Origin: Lachnospiraceae bacterium
Lineage (GTDB): Bacteria; Bacillota; Clostridia; Lachnospirales; Lachnospiraceae
Assembly: GCA_009774375.1 (NCBI GenBank)
Contig: VSNO01000154.1
Span: forward strand, 1-10,322
DNA: 10,322 nt
Reading direction: 5' to 3'
Position numbers and translations under genes: made by a program. Numbering within the stretch: position 1 is the first letter of the stretch; the number at the start of each line of letters is the position of its first letter. Below, piece after piece: positions 1-7,539 of the stretch. Under the pieces are notes generated by a model, which saw only the letters and a program-made list of their open reading frames with translations, was not told the DNA's origin and did not search any database.

Positions 1-80
1 GTACTAACTCTTTTGTTTTTATTTTATGGTGAATAACGAGATCTACACCGACAAGACACTGACCGCGAACAATTCACAGT
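1..80. other. Non-coding left edge downstream of clpB
   Basis: No reading frame can be supported here: plus-strand frames are closed by early stops (for example TAA at 34-36), and no gene enters from the left. The first 30 bases are T-rich. Positions 37-48 read CGAGATCTACAC, which equals the last 12 bases of the Illumina P5 adapter as I remember it; see the finding. No other signal was recognised. Confidence 0.5.
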
Positions 81-107
81 AAAACAGGAGGCATGCGCCT
101 CCTGTTT
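81..107 (-). terminator. Intrinsic terminator of clpB
   Basis: An 11-bp perfect inverted repeat (AAACAGGAGGC, 4-base loop, GCCTCCTGTTT) starts exactly at the clpB stop codon: the first base pair uses the final base of TGA. On the minus strand the stem ends in only four T before ACTGTG, so the U-tract is short. The strong GC core makes termination plausible. There is no converging plus-strand gene in the window, so only minus-strand use is supported. Confidence 0.7.
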
Positions 108-2692
108 CATGTGACTGCCTCAAGTGCGGAACCTGTGCTGTCCAGATCGATCAGTATCGTATCTCCTGCCCTTACCTTGTCTGCCAGTATCAGTCTGGCT
201 GCCAGGGTCTCCACATGCTTCTGGATGTATCGTTTGAGCGGCCTTGCACCATATACAGGGTCATATCCGTTCTCGACGATATAATGCCGCGCGCTCTCTG
301 AGATCTCTATCCCCAGCTCCTTATCTGCAAGCCTCCTGTTGATATCCGCCAGTATCAGACTGATGATGCCGCCGATATTGTCCTTCGTGAGCGGCTTGAA
401 CAGAACGGTCTCATCGAGACGGTTCAGAAACTCCGGCCTGAAATGTGCCCTGAGCTCTCCCATGACCATATCCTGCGCGGACTGCGCGATCTCCCCATCA
501 CTGTCAATGCCGTCCAGAAGATACTGCGCGCCGATATTCGACGTCATGATCAGTATCGTATTCTTGAAATCCACTGTCCTGCCCTGCGAATCCGTGATGC
601 GCCCGTCATCGAGTACCTGCAGCAGGATATTGAACACATCCGGATGTGCCTTCTCGACTTCGTCGAACAGCACCACGCTGTACGGCTTCCTGCGCACTGC
701 CTCCGTCAGCTGTCCGCCCTCGTCATAGCCCACATATCCCGGAGGCGCTCCGATCAGCCTGGACACGGAGTGTTTCTCCATATACTCGCTCATATCGATC
801 CGCACCATATTAGCCTCATCATCAAAAAGGGATGCCGCGAGCGCCTTGGCAAGCTCTGTCTTGCCGACACCGGTCGGTCCCAGGAACAGAAACGAGCCGA
901 TCGGCTTGTCGGGATCCTTGATCCCCGCCTTCGAGCGGATGATCGCCTCCGTCACTTTCGTGACGCCCTCATCCTGTCCGATCACACGCTTGTGAAGTTC
1001 TTCGTCCAGGTGCAGTGTCTTGTTCCGCTCGCTCTCGTTGAGCTTTGTCACCGGGATCCCCGTCCAGCGCGAGATGATCCTGGCGATCTCATCGTCAGAG
1101 ACACTCTCGTGCACCAGCGACATCTCCCTGGCATTGACCGTCTCCTCCTCCAGTTCCAGCTGTCTTCTGAGTTCAGGGAGCTTCCCATAGCTCAGCTCTG
1201 CCGCTTTCTCCAGATTTCCTTCCCGCTGCGCGATCTGGATCTGGTTATTCATGTCTTCGATGTCCTCACGCAGCCTGGACAGCTTCTCCACGCATGCCTT
1301 CTCGTTATCCCACTGTGCCTTGCGGTTGTCAAACTCCGCCTTCTGCTCGGCCAGTTCTGCCTGCAGCGCCGCCAGCCTCTCCGCACTCAGCCTGTCCTCC
1401 TCCTTCTTCAGTGCCGCGACCTCGATCTCCATCTGCATGATCCTCCTCTGCAGCTCGTCAAGCTCGGCGGGCAGGGAATCCAGCTCTGTCTTGATCATGG
1501 CACATGCCTCATCCACCAGATCGATCGCCTTGTCGGGCAGGAAACGGTCTGTGATATAGCGGTTTGACAGCACCGCCGCGCTCACAAGCGCATTGTCCAT
1601 GATCTTGACGCCGTGAAATACCTCATAGCGCTCCTTCAGTCCTCTCAGGATGCTGATGGTATCCTCCACTGTCGGCTCCGACACCATAACCGGCTGGAAG
1701 CGCCTCTCCAGTGCAGGATCCTTCTCGATATACTGCCTGTACTCATCCAGGGTCGTCGCGCCAATACAGTGAAGCTCCCCCCTCGCGAGCATCGGCTTGA
1801 GCATATTTCCGGCATCCATCGCTCCGTCGGTCTTCCCGGCGCCCACGATGGTATGCAGCTCATCGATAAACAGAAGGATCTGTCCGTCACTGTTCTTGAC
1901 ATCCTCGAGCACTGCCTTCAGCCGCTCCTCAAATTCGCCCCTGTACTTTGCGCCGGCGACCAGCGCCCCCATATCCAGCGAAAAGATCCTCTTGTCCTTC
2001 AGCCCCTGCGGCACATCGCCGCGCACGATACGCTGCGCCAGCCCCTCGACGACCGCAGTCTTGCCCACGCCGGGCTCCCCGATGAGCACCGGATTGTTCT
2101 TCGTCTTTCTCGACAGGATGCGGATGATATTGCGGATCTCGTTATCCCGCCCGATGACCGGGTCAAGCTTCTGGTTCTTTGCCTTCTCCACGAGATCCTG
2201 TCCATATTTTTCAAGCGTGTCATATGTCGCCTCGGGGTTGTCGCTCGTCACGCGCTGATTGCCCCGCACCTCCGACAAAGCCTTCAGGAAACGTTCTCTT
2301 GTGATCCCGTACTCGCGAAAGATCTCCTTGATCTCCCTGTTGGGATTCTGGATCATGGACAGAAAGAGATGCTCCACAGAGACATACTCATCTCCCATGC
2401 GCTTTGCCTCATCCTCAGCGCTGATCAGCACCTTGTTGAGATACTGTCCCACATACGGCTGCCCGCCCTGTACCTTGACGCGCTTCTCCAATGCCTTCTT
2501 CACCCTGTCAAGGAAATAGTCCCTGTTGATCTCCATCCGCTCAACCAGCTTCAGGATCAGGCTGTCCTCTATCGTCAGGAGTGCGTAGAGCAGATGCTCC
2601 TGCTCGATCTCCTGGTTTCCGTATTCCATCGCAAGCTTCTCGCACTGGTTGACTGCCTCGATCGACTTTTGTGTAAATTTCTGTATGTTCAT
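107..2692 (-). CDS. clpB: ClpB, AAA+ protein disaggregase
   Basis: Encodes a cytosolic hexameric Hsp100 ATPase that pulls polypeptides out of aggregates, in the known family working with DnaK/DnaJ/GrpE. Visible in the 861 residues: Clp N-domain repeats (about 1-145); first AAA+ module with Walker A GEPGVGKT (205-212), pore-loop KYRGEFEERL (249-258) and Walker B LLFIDELH (273-280); a long charged coiled-coil middle domain (about 405-530), which separates ClpB from ClpA/ClpX types; second AAA+ module with Walker A GPTGVGKT (605-612), pore GYVG (652-655), Walker B VVLFDEVE (673-680) and sensor-2 GARPLKR (816-822). Length fits the family. I chose the ATG at 2692, not one 12 codons upstream, because AGGAGG lies 6 bases before it and MNIQKFTQKS is the usual ClpB N-terminus. 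Monocistronic, with its own promoter and terminator. No truncation or missing catalytic residue. Confidence 0.97.
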   Translation of the reverse strand: MNIQKFTQKSIEAVNQCEKLAMEYGNQEIEQEHLLYALLTIEDSLILKLVERMEINRDYFLDRVKKALEKRVKVQGGQPYVGQYLNKVLISAEDEAKRMGDEYVSVEHLFLSMIQNPNREIKEIFREYGITRERFLKALSEVRGNQRVTSDNPEATYDTLEKYGQDLVEKAKNQKLDPVIGRDNEIRNIIRILSRKTKNNPVLIGEPGVGKTAVVEGLAQRIVRGDVPQGLKDKRIFSLDMGALVAGAKYRGEFEERLKAVLEDVKNSDGQILLFIDELHTIVGAGKTDGAMDAGNMLKPMLARGELHCIGATTLDEYRQYIEKDPALERRFQPVMVSEPTVEDTISILRGLKERYEVFHGVKIMDNALVSAAVLSNRYITDRFLPDKAIDLVDEACAMIKTELDSLPAELDELQRRIMQMEIEVAALKKEEDRLSAERLAALQAELAEQKAEFDNRKAQWDNEKACVEKLSRLREDIEDMNNQIQIAQREGNLEKAAELSYGKLPELRRQLELEEETVNAREMSLVHESVSDDEIARIISRWTGIPVTKLNESERNKTLHLDEELHKRVIGQDEGVTKVTEAIIRSKAGIKDPDKPIGSFLFLGPTGVGKTELAKALAASLFDDEANMVRIDMSEYMEKHSVSRLIGAPPGYVGYDEGGQLTEAVRRKPYSVVLFDEVEKAHPDVFNILLQVLDDGRITDSQGRTVDFKNTILIMTSNIGAQYLLDGIDSDGEIAQSAQDMVMGELRAHFRPEFLNRLDETVLFKPLTKDNIGGIISLILADINRRLADKELGIEISESARHYIVENGYDPVYGARPLKRYIQKHVETLAARLILADKVRAGDTILIDLDSTGSALEAVT

Positions 2693-2698
2693 AATGCT

Positions 2699-2704
2699 CC
2701 TCCT
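2699..2704 (-). promoter_or_regulatory. Ribosome-binding site of clpB
   Basis: On the minus strand AGGAGG sits 6 bases before the ATG at 2692. This decides the start against the in-frame ATG at 2728, which would place the Shine-Dalgarno sequence inside the coding region. Confidence 0.85.
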
Positions 2705-2758
2705 CTCATGACACATTACGGATCTCACAAATCTGTTTGTTTTATCTGTTCTATACTT

Positions 2759-2786
2759 ACTATAACACTATTTTCTGTTTTGTCAA
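2759..2786 (-). promoter_or_regulatory. Sigma-A promoter of clpB
   Basis: On the minus strand a perfect TTGACA (2786-2781) is followed after 16 bases by TATAGT (2764-2759, 5 of 6 consensus). The predicted start of transcription near 2752 gives a leader of about 60 bases. I looked for heat-shock operators: no CIRCE inverted repeat (TTAGCACTC/GAGTGCTAA) and no tandem GGTCAAA CtsR boxes are present in 2693-2949. Confidence 0.75.
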
Positions 2787-2905
2787 TTTAGTTTATACTT
2801 TTATTACCCTTTTTATTTCCTTTTTAGGTTTTTCGTGGCAATTCCATATTTTTTAGTACATTTCAATAAATTTTCACTTTTATCCTACCGATATTATAAA
2901 ATATG

Positions 2906-2914
2906 TGGTACAAT
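2906..2914 (+). promoter_or_regulatory. Probable extended -10 promoter of the 179-residue orphan gene
   Basis: TGGTACAAT (TGN extension plus TACAAT, 5 of 6 to consensus) lies 35 bases before the start codon at 2950. No recognisable -35 element is found at the usual distance, which is acceptable for extended -10 promoters. It is divergent from the clpB promoter, with about 130 bases of AT-rich DNA between them, which holds no other signal that I recognise. Confidence 0.45.
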
Positions 2915-2949
2915 GATTATAGTATTTTGCGAAAGATGGTGTTAAGACA

Positions 2950-3489
2950 ATGGATCCAGCCACAGCTTATTTTTTAAAAAAATACTACCCCCATGTGATC
3001 AAGTGGTGGTTAGTGGTATATAACCCTGAGACTGTCAGAATCTGGCCTTCCAAAGCAGAAAAGGACGAAGCGCTCCGTCTCGAGGCGATCGAGGCCGAGA
3101 AAAAAGCCGAGCAGCCCGCCCTTGAAGATTCCATGTCAGTTCTGCAGCCAGATGAGAACCCCGACGACTCCGCATACAATGCGGCAACTGGTTCCTACTC
3201 GGGATTATATGGACAAAAACCTGTCGATGAGGACACACAGGCTGCACTCGATGCGATCCTGAATGCATCCAGCAACCAGAATTCTGTCGATTCACTTCTC
3301 GCAGGGACGGGAGCAGCTTTCAGTGAAGACGTCGTTCTGCCGCCCGAACAGGATGAGATCATCCGGGAGGCAAATGAGATCTATGAACGCCTGCTGCGTG
3401 AGGCGGCCGAGGATGAGGCGCGCAAGCAGGCCGAGATCGACGAGATGCGCAGGCAGGCTGATCTGCAGTTTTCACAGGCAGGCGAATAG
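2950..3489 (+). CDS. Acidic, largely disordered protein of unknown function (179 aa)
   Basis: I do not recognise this family. The N-terminus (1-35) is aromatic and hydrophobic (FLKKYYPHVIKWWLVVYN at 8-25) but too short and too broken by charges to be a clear signal peptide or membrane helix; it could be a small folded or amphipathic membrane-touching segment. Residues 37-55 are a charged Ala/Glu/Lys-rich helix-like stretch, 60-130 are polar and low in structure, and 133-175 form a second highly charged predicted helix, perhaps a coiled coil. There are no cysteines. The start is the only plausible one: a weak GATGGTG Shine-Dalgarno lies 8 bases upstream and the next Met is residue 62. It has its own promoter and ends at a strong bidirectional terminator, so it is a stand-alone transcript. 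It is the only plus-strand gene here. Its codon usage resembles that of its neighbours and the reading frame is clean, which supports a real gene. Confidence 0.8.
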   Translation: MDPATAYFLKKYYPHVIKWWLVVYNPETVRIWPSKAEKDEALRLEAIEAEKKAEQPALEDSMSVLQPDENPDDSAYNAATGSYSGLYGQKPVDEDTQAALDAILNASSNQNSVDSLLAGTGAAFSEDVVLPPEQDEIIREANEIYERLLREAAEDEARKQAEIDEMRRQADLQFSQAGE

Positions 3490-3508
3490 GGGGATTTCCC
3501 CTGCGCAT

Positions 3509-3542
3509 AAAAAACTGGTGCGGCACACCGCACCAGTTTTTT
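3509..3542. terminator. Bidirectional intrinsic terminator between the orphan gene and porB
   Basis: A perfect 15-bp inverted repeat (AAAAAACTGGTGCGG at 3509-3523, loop CACA, CCGCACCAGTTTTTT at 3528-3542) has a GC-rich core and six A/T pairs at its base, so both strands end in a T6 tract. It serves the plus-strand orphan gene (stop at 3489) and the minus-strand por operon. Its right base overlaps the porB stop codon TAA (3543-3541). Confidence 0.93.
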
Positions 3543-4479
3543 AATTACATTTATTCCTGAGCTCTTCCCACTGCTTATCGATCTCTTCCTGGAACCTTCC
3601 GATCAGTTCTTCGTTCTCCTTCTTAAACAAATGCTTAAAACGTCTCTGCGGTCTCAGAAAATCCTCGACAGGAAGTTTATTCTTCGGCTCATAGTTCAGG
3701 ATCCACCTGCCCTCTATCACTTCAAACATGGGCCAGTAGCAGGTGTCCACCGCCAGCTTACAGATGTTCATCATCTCGCTGGGATCATATCCCCAGCCTC
3801 TCGGACACGGCGACAGAACATTCAGGAACGCCGCCCCCGGCGTATAGATCGCCTTTTGAGCCTTTGTATACAGATCCTTAAAATTCGATGTAAAAGTACT
3901 CTGCCCGACATATGGGATATGGTGCTCCGCCATGATCGCCGCAAGATCCTTTCTGATCTGCACCTTCCCGGCCGACACTTTTCCAGCCGGCGTCGTCGTC
4001 GTATCGGCATACTGCGGCGTCGCTGACGAGCGCTGTGTCCCCGTATTCATGTAGGCACCGTTGTCATAACAGACATATACCATGTCATGTCCGCGCTCCA
4101 TCGCGCCCGATAAGGACTGGAATCCGATGTCGTATGTACCGCCGTCTCCTCCGAAAGTGATGAACTTGAAGTTATCCCTGATCTTTCCCTTTTTTCTGAG
4201 CACATGGTACGCCGTCTCCACCCCTGAGAGCGTAGCGCCCGCATTCTCAAACGCGTTGTGGATGTAGCTGTCCTCGTATGCGGTATAGGGATACATGAAC
4301 GAAGACACCTCAAGACAGCCGGTGGCATTACCGATCACCGCCCTGTCCCCTTCCTCCAGTGCCCGAAGCACTGTCCGCACAGTGATCGTACCGCCGCAGC
4401 CCGCGCACATCCTGTGTCCCGGTGCAAGGCGTTCCGGTTTGCTCATGACCTCTTTAAAATTGTATGTTGTCTTTTCCAT
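3541..4479 (-). CDS. porB: Pyruvate:ferredoxin oxidoreductase, beta subunit
   Basis: Thiamine-pyrophosphate-binding subunit of the heterotetrameric enzyme that oxidises pyruvate with CoA to acetyl-CoA and CO2 and passes electrons to ferredoxin. The 312-residue protein shows the iron-sulfur cysteines expected for this subunit (C25 and C28 in MCAGCGG, C55 in NATGC, C225 in SPCPRGW), the TPP/Mg motif GDGGTYDIG (111-119) with DNGAYMNTG (139-147), and the family hallmark TTTTPAGK near 160-167. It starts 5 bases after the porA stop, with AAAGGAGG and a second AGGAGA upstream of the ATG. It is the last gene of the por operon. Related 2-oxoisovalerate or 2-oxoglutarate enzymes are similar in fold; overall wording of the motifs and the partner subunits favours pyruvate. 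No defects seen. Confidence 0.95.
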   Translation of the reverse strand: MEKTTYNFKEVMSKPERLAPGHRMCAGCGGTITVRTVLRALEEGDRAVIGNATGCLEVSSFMYPYTAYEDSYIHNAFENAGATLSGVETAYHVLRKKGKIRDNFKFITFGGDGGTYDIGFQSLSGAMERGHDMVYVCYDNGAYMNTGTQRSSATPQYADTTTTPAGKVSAGKVQIRKDLAAIMAEHHIPYVGQSTFTSNFKDLYTKAQKAIYTPGAAFLNVLSPCPRGWGYDPSEMMNICKLAVDTCYWPMFEVIEGRWILNYEPKNKLPVEDFLRPQRRFKHLFKKENEELIGRFQEEIDKQWEELRNKCN

Positions 4480-4484
4480 GTCTC

Positions 4485-5687
4485 CTACACCTCCTTTGTC
4501 TGCGCGCTGCGCAGGCCTATGTACTCATACATATCTGTTATGATATGTGTACGGGCTATCGTTTCCAGCCTGTCGTAGACGGCCTTGAAATCAGACACCG
4601 TGATATCCCTGCCGCCAAGGCCGTAGAAATAATTCACCACCTCGGCAGTGCCATGCGCCTGATACAGCGCGGCGCGCACCTCCGCACCGAGCGGGCCGCC
4701 CGCCGCCGCAAACATCTCGCTCCGGTCCATGACTGCCGCCGCTTTCACTCCGGAGAGCGCTTTCGCGATCTCCTCCTCCGGAAACGGCCTGAACACCCTG
4801 ATCTTGATCAATCCCACTCTTTTGCCGGTCGTATTCCTGATCTCATCGACTGCCGCCTTGCAGGTGCCTGCCGCAGAGCCGATGATCACGACCGCGTACT
4901 CGGCATCCTCCATCCGGTATTCCTCAAAAAAGCCGTACCTGCGTCCTGTCATCCGCTCAAATCTGTCCGCAACCTCCAGGATCACCTCCCTCGCATTGAT
5001 CATCGCCTGCCGCTGTGCGCGCTTTGTCTCCATATAATAGTTGGAAACCGCGTACGGTCCGACCGCCATTCTCTCCGACGCGTTCAGAAGATAATGATCC
5101 GGCTCATACTCACCGACAAAATCCTTTACCTTATCATCCTCGACCAGCAGAATATTCTCAACACCGTGGCTGGTGATGAACCCATCCTGACAGACCATGA
5201 CGGGCAGATGTACCCGCTTGTCCTCCGCGATCGGAAATGCCTGTATGTAATTGTCGTACACCTCCTGATTGGACTCCGCATAGATCTGGATCCAGCCGGA
5301 ATCCCTTGCACCCATGCTGTCCGAGTGATCCGCATTGATATTGATCGGACCTGACAGCGCCCTGTTCACCAGGGCGAGCACGATCGGAAGCCTGTTGGAT
5401 GCCGCCACATAGAGCTCCTCCCACATCAGCGCCATACCGCACGAGGAGGTCGCCGTAACAGCCCTCGCGCCCGCCGCCGATGCGCCGACCGTGGCACTCA
5501 TGGCGCTGTGCTCGCTCTCGACATGTATAAACTCTGTATCGATCTCACCGTTCGCGATATAGTTTGCCACATACTGCGGGATCTCTGTCGACGGCGTGAT
5601 GGGAAAAGCCGGCATCACATCCGGATCGACCTGCCTGATGGCATAAGCCACCGCCTCATTTCCTGATAAACGTTCTCTAATCGCCAT
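4485..5687 (-). CDS. porA: Pyruvate:ferredoxin oxidoreductase, alpha subunit
   Basis: The large catalytic subunit (400 residues, normal for the family), forming the active site with PorB. Visible features are the N-terminal pyrimidine-binding domain with FPITPSTEIP (28-37), VESEHSAMSA (56-65, containing the glutamate expected to contact the TPP pyrimidine), the strongly conserved ALSGPININ (110-118), and HSDSMGARDSGW (121-132) that in this family lies near the substrate. The C-terminal third (about 255-370) is a transketolase-C-like domain with VVIIGSAAGT. The ATG directly abuts the porD stop codon (TAA then ATG), with GGGAGGGG inside the end of porD as ribosome-binding site, so translation is probably coupled. 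The ARDSGW segment and subunit layout fit pyruvate rather than branched-chain oxoacids; this is inference from motif similarity. Confidence 0.95.
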   Translation of the reverse strand: MAIRERLSGNEAVAYAIRQVDPDVMPAFPITPSTEIPQYVANYIANGEIDTEFIHVESEHSAMSATVGASAAGARAVTATSSCGMALMWEELYVAASNRLPIVLALVNRALSGPININADHSDSMGARDSGWIQIYAESNQEVYDNYIQAFPIAEDKRVHLPVMVCQDGFITSHGVENILLVEDDKVKDFVGEYEPDHYLLNASERMAVGPYAVSNYYMETKRAQRQAMINAREVILEVADRFERMTGRRYGFFEEYRMEDAEYAVVIIGSAAGTCKAAVDEIRNTTGKRVGLIKIRVFRPFPEEEIAKALSGVKAAAVMDRSEMFAAAGGPLGAEVRAALYQAHGTAEVVNYFYGLGGRDITVSDFKAVYDRLETIARTHIITDMYEYIGLRSAQTKEV

Positions 5688-5996
5688 TTATTTCCCCTCC
5701 CTCATGCTGATCGCTCCAAACGGACAGACTTTTGCACAGATGCCGCAGCCCTTGCAGTGATCGTAGTCAAAGTCCCCTCTTTTTCCCGCATTGACCGGAA
5801 TGGATGAATCCGGACACACCGGTGTACACAGAAGGCACTGTTTACACTTTTCCGCGCTCCACACGGGTGTCGCTGTCCTCCACTCGCCTGTGCAGAAGTC
5901 CTTTGAAGTGGCTGCCTCAAAGATCTTATTGCCCTCCGTGATGTCCTGCCATGGACTCTGTTCATTGATCCTGTCATATATTTTTTCGTTTGCCAT
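5688..5996 (-). CDS. porD: Pyruvate:ferredoxin oxidoreductase, delta subunit (2[4Fe-4S] ferredoxin-like)
   Basis: A 102-residue electron-transfer subunit that carries electrons from the TPP site and the PorB cluster to external ferredoxin. Two classical cluster motifs are visible: C51, C54, C57, C61 followed by Pro (CKQCLLCTPVCP), and C81, C84, C87, C91 followed by Pro (CKGCGICAKVCP). The N-terminal 50 residues before the clusters are typical of PorD rather than a free ferredoxin; they include an additional Cys at 35. The start has a modest GAGGGTG ribosome-binding site about 8 bases upstream. It lies 30 bases after porG and ends exactly against the porA start. The position between porG and porA makes the assignment secure. 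Confidence 0.95.
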   Translation of the reverse strand: MANEKIYDRINEQSPWQDITEGNKIFEAATSKDFCTGEWRTATPVWSAEKCKQCLLCTPVCPDSSIPVNAGKRGDFDYDHCKGCGICAKVCPFGAISMREGK

Positions 5997-6026
5997 TATA
6001 AAACACCCTCTCTCTATCTGTATTCC

Positions 6027-6602
6027 TCAGGTTCGTGCAGCATCAAATGCCATCTCCAGCGCCATCATATTGCCGTCAATGACCTCCGGCTTCTTTGCAA
6101 ATTTGTGTTGAAAGGAGGCTCTCATCTCCGTGAGGAACTCCTCCCGCTCCATGACGTTTGACACGGCTACTGTCGCTGCCAGCATCGGTGAGTTGGGATA
6201 GTTTTTTCCGAGTGCCCTGATGGAGATCTCCTTCGCATCAACCATGTAGACCGCCCCCTGGTATCCGTGCAGGTGTTCTTCGATCTCCTCCCTGCTGCGC
6301 GTGGAATTGATGATGACTGCCCCCTCGGGACTCAGTCCCTTTGTCACATCGATACTGTCCAGCAGGCTCTCGTCCACGACCACAACATAATCCGGTTCAT
6401 AGATATTGGAGTGGACCGTGATCGGACTGCTGCTGATCCGGTTATATGCCGTGATCGGCGCCCCCATTCTCTCCGGCCCGTACTCTGGAAAGCCCTGTAC
6501 ATATTTTCCTGTTTTAAATGCCACGTCTGCCAGCAGCAGGGCCGCCGTCTTTGCACCCTGTCCGCCGCGCCCATGCCATCTGATTTCTACTGTATCCTTC
6601 AT
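6027..6602 (-). CDS. porG: Pyruvate:ferredoxin oxidoreductase, gamma subunit
   Basis: The gamma subunit (also called PorC) of the four-subunit oxidoreductase, 191 residues, expected to belong to the pyruvate/ketoisovalerate oxidoreductase catalytic-domain family that helps bind CoA and hold the complex together. Diagnostic motifs are RWHGRGGQGAKTA (8-20) near the N-terminus and FPEYGPERMGAP (38-49), both hallmarks of the family. It is the first gene of por, in the order gamma, delta, alpha, beta. The ATG at 6602 is preceded by a weak AAGGGA about 11 bases away. The gap to the upstream FHA gene is only 37 bases and contains no promoter with acceptable spacing, so transcription may come partly from upstream. 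Full length with no frameshift. Confidence 0.95.
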   Translation of the reverse strand: MKDTVEIRWHGRGGQGAKTAALLLADVAFKTGKYVQGFPEYGPERMGAPITAYNRISSSPITVHSNIYEPDYVVVVDESLLDSIDVTKGLSPEGAVIINSTRSREEIEEHLHGYQGAVYMVDAKEISIRALGKNYPNSPMLAATVAVSNVMEREEFLTEMRASFQHKFAKKPEVIDGNMMALEMAFDAART

Positions 6603-6639
6603 TTGATCACCAGTCCCTTCTATACTTTATCACTACTTG

Positions 6640-7539
6640 TCACCCTGCCGTCACGCGGAACTCTATGTCCGCCACACTCAGAATATCGTTATTCTCCAGC
6701 TCCGTCAGTTCATAAGGCGGTATCATAACGCCGTTTACCAGCGTGTGGTTGACACTCTTCAGATCCTGCACAAAATATTTGTTGTTCATTTTTGTGATCA
6801 GACAATGCTTTCGGCTGACCGCCCTCGAGTATTCCACAGGGATCACCCCATCCACAGCCCCGGCACTTCTGCCGATCAGGAAATCGTCGCCCTCGACCTC
6901 AAACGCAAGCTCCCTGTCCTTTCCCCGATACAGGAGCCTCAGCGCCCTGTCCTGCCGATCTCTGCAAACGCGCGTCCCGTCCTCCGTTTCGATCCCGCCA
7001 AGACGCCGCAGATCCGCCAGGACTTCCTCCTGCGTCATCTTTTCCATCCTCATCAGCTGTATGATCTTTTTGACATACAGCATCTCAGTATATGGCATCC
7101 CCGCCGCAATGCGGGTGACTGTCTCCTCAAAACGATCAAACCAGCCGCTGTCCGCGTATCTCAGTTCTCCCGTGACCGGAAGGATCGCCGCCCTGATACA
7201 GCCACGCTCTTTATCATAATAGAGATCGTCATACCGATACCAGATACATTCCTTCTTCAGAAAACCATTTTCCCCGACTCGCATGTTCAGAGAGATCATC
7301 CCGCACAGCAGGCGGATGCGCTCTGGCTCCTGAAGTCCCGGTTCGACATCCCTAAGCGGTGACAGCTTCTCCCGATCCACCTGAAAGATAAGCTTCTCCC
7401 TGCCGTTCTGCTGTCTTCTCTGACATGGAAGCATCTGCGGGATCTGCTCCTGTTCCAGAATGCAGAATCCGATCTCAAAAAAGGGGTCCTGTTCCTGAAA
7501 CAAAAAGGAAACCTGCCCCTCCTTAGCTTTTACCAGCAT
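6640..7539 (-). CDS. FHA-domain protein with an uncharacterised N-terminal domain
   Basis: 299 residues. The C-terminus (about 218-297) is a forkhead-associated domain, a phosphothreonine-binding module: GR (223-224), SRKH (242-245) and NHTLVNG (264-270) are all present, so the binding site looks intact. The N-terminal about 160 residues resemble, in my reading, the DUF6382-type domain seen in front of FHA domains in Clostridia; the segment WYRYDDLYYDKER (100-112), with later AAGMPY (145-150), recalls the pseudokinase-like fold of YukC/EssB proteins. That likeness is from memory and weak. No signal peptide or membrane helix, hence probably cytosolic. The start is well supported by GGAGGGGG 7 bases before the ATG. 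It overlaps the end of the 163-residue gene by 17 bases, implying translational coupling, and precedes por by 37 bases. No kinase or phosphatase partner is in the window, so the role is unknown. Confidence 0.88.
   Translation of the reverse strand: MLVKAKEGQVSFLFQEQDPFFEIGFCILEQEQIPQMLPCQRRQQNGREKLIFQVDREKLSPLRDVEPGLQEPERIRLLCGMISLNMRVGENGFLKKECIWYRYDDLYYDKERGCIRAAILPVTGELRYADSGWFDRFEETVTRIAAGMPYTEMLYVKKIIQLMRMEKMTQEEVLADLRRLGGIETEDGTRVCRDRQDRALRLLYRGKDRELAFEVEGDDFLIGRSAGAVDGVIPVEYSRAVSRKHCLITKMNNKYFVQDLKSVNHTLVNGVMIPPYELTELENNDILSVADIEFRVTAG

Noticed and set aside
443..1567. Long open frame of 374 codons on the plus strand opposite clpB
   Set aside because: Antisense shadow of clpB. The translated product is rich in Leu, His and Arg with no domain, and the opposite strand encodes an unmistakable ClpB.
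1613..2791. Plus-strand open frame of 392 codons overlapping the clpB 5' half and promoter
   Set aside because: Also an antisense shadow of clpB; low-information composition and it would run across the clpB promoter.
4464..5354. Plus-strand open frame of 296 codons opposite porA
   Set aside because: Shadow of porA, whose motifs are clear on the minus strand; no recognisable domain or credible start signals.
6603..6660. Possible promoter for porG (GTGACA followed by TATAGA on the minus strand)
   Set aside because: The spacer is only 13 bases, too short for a sigma-A promoter; no alternative pair with 16-18 spacing was found.
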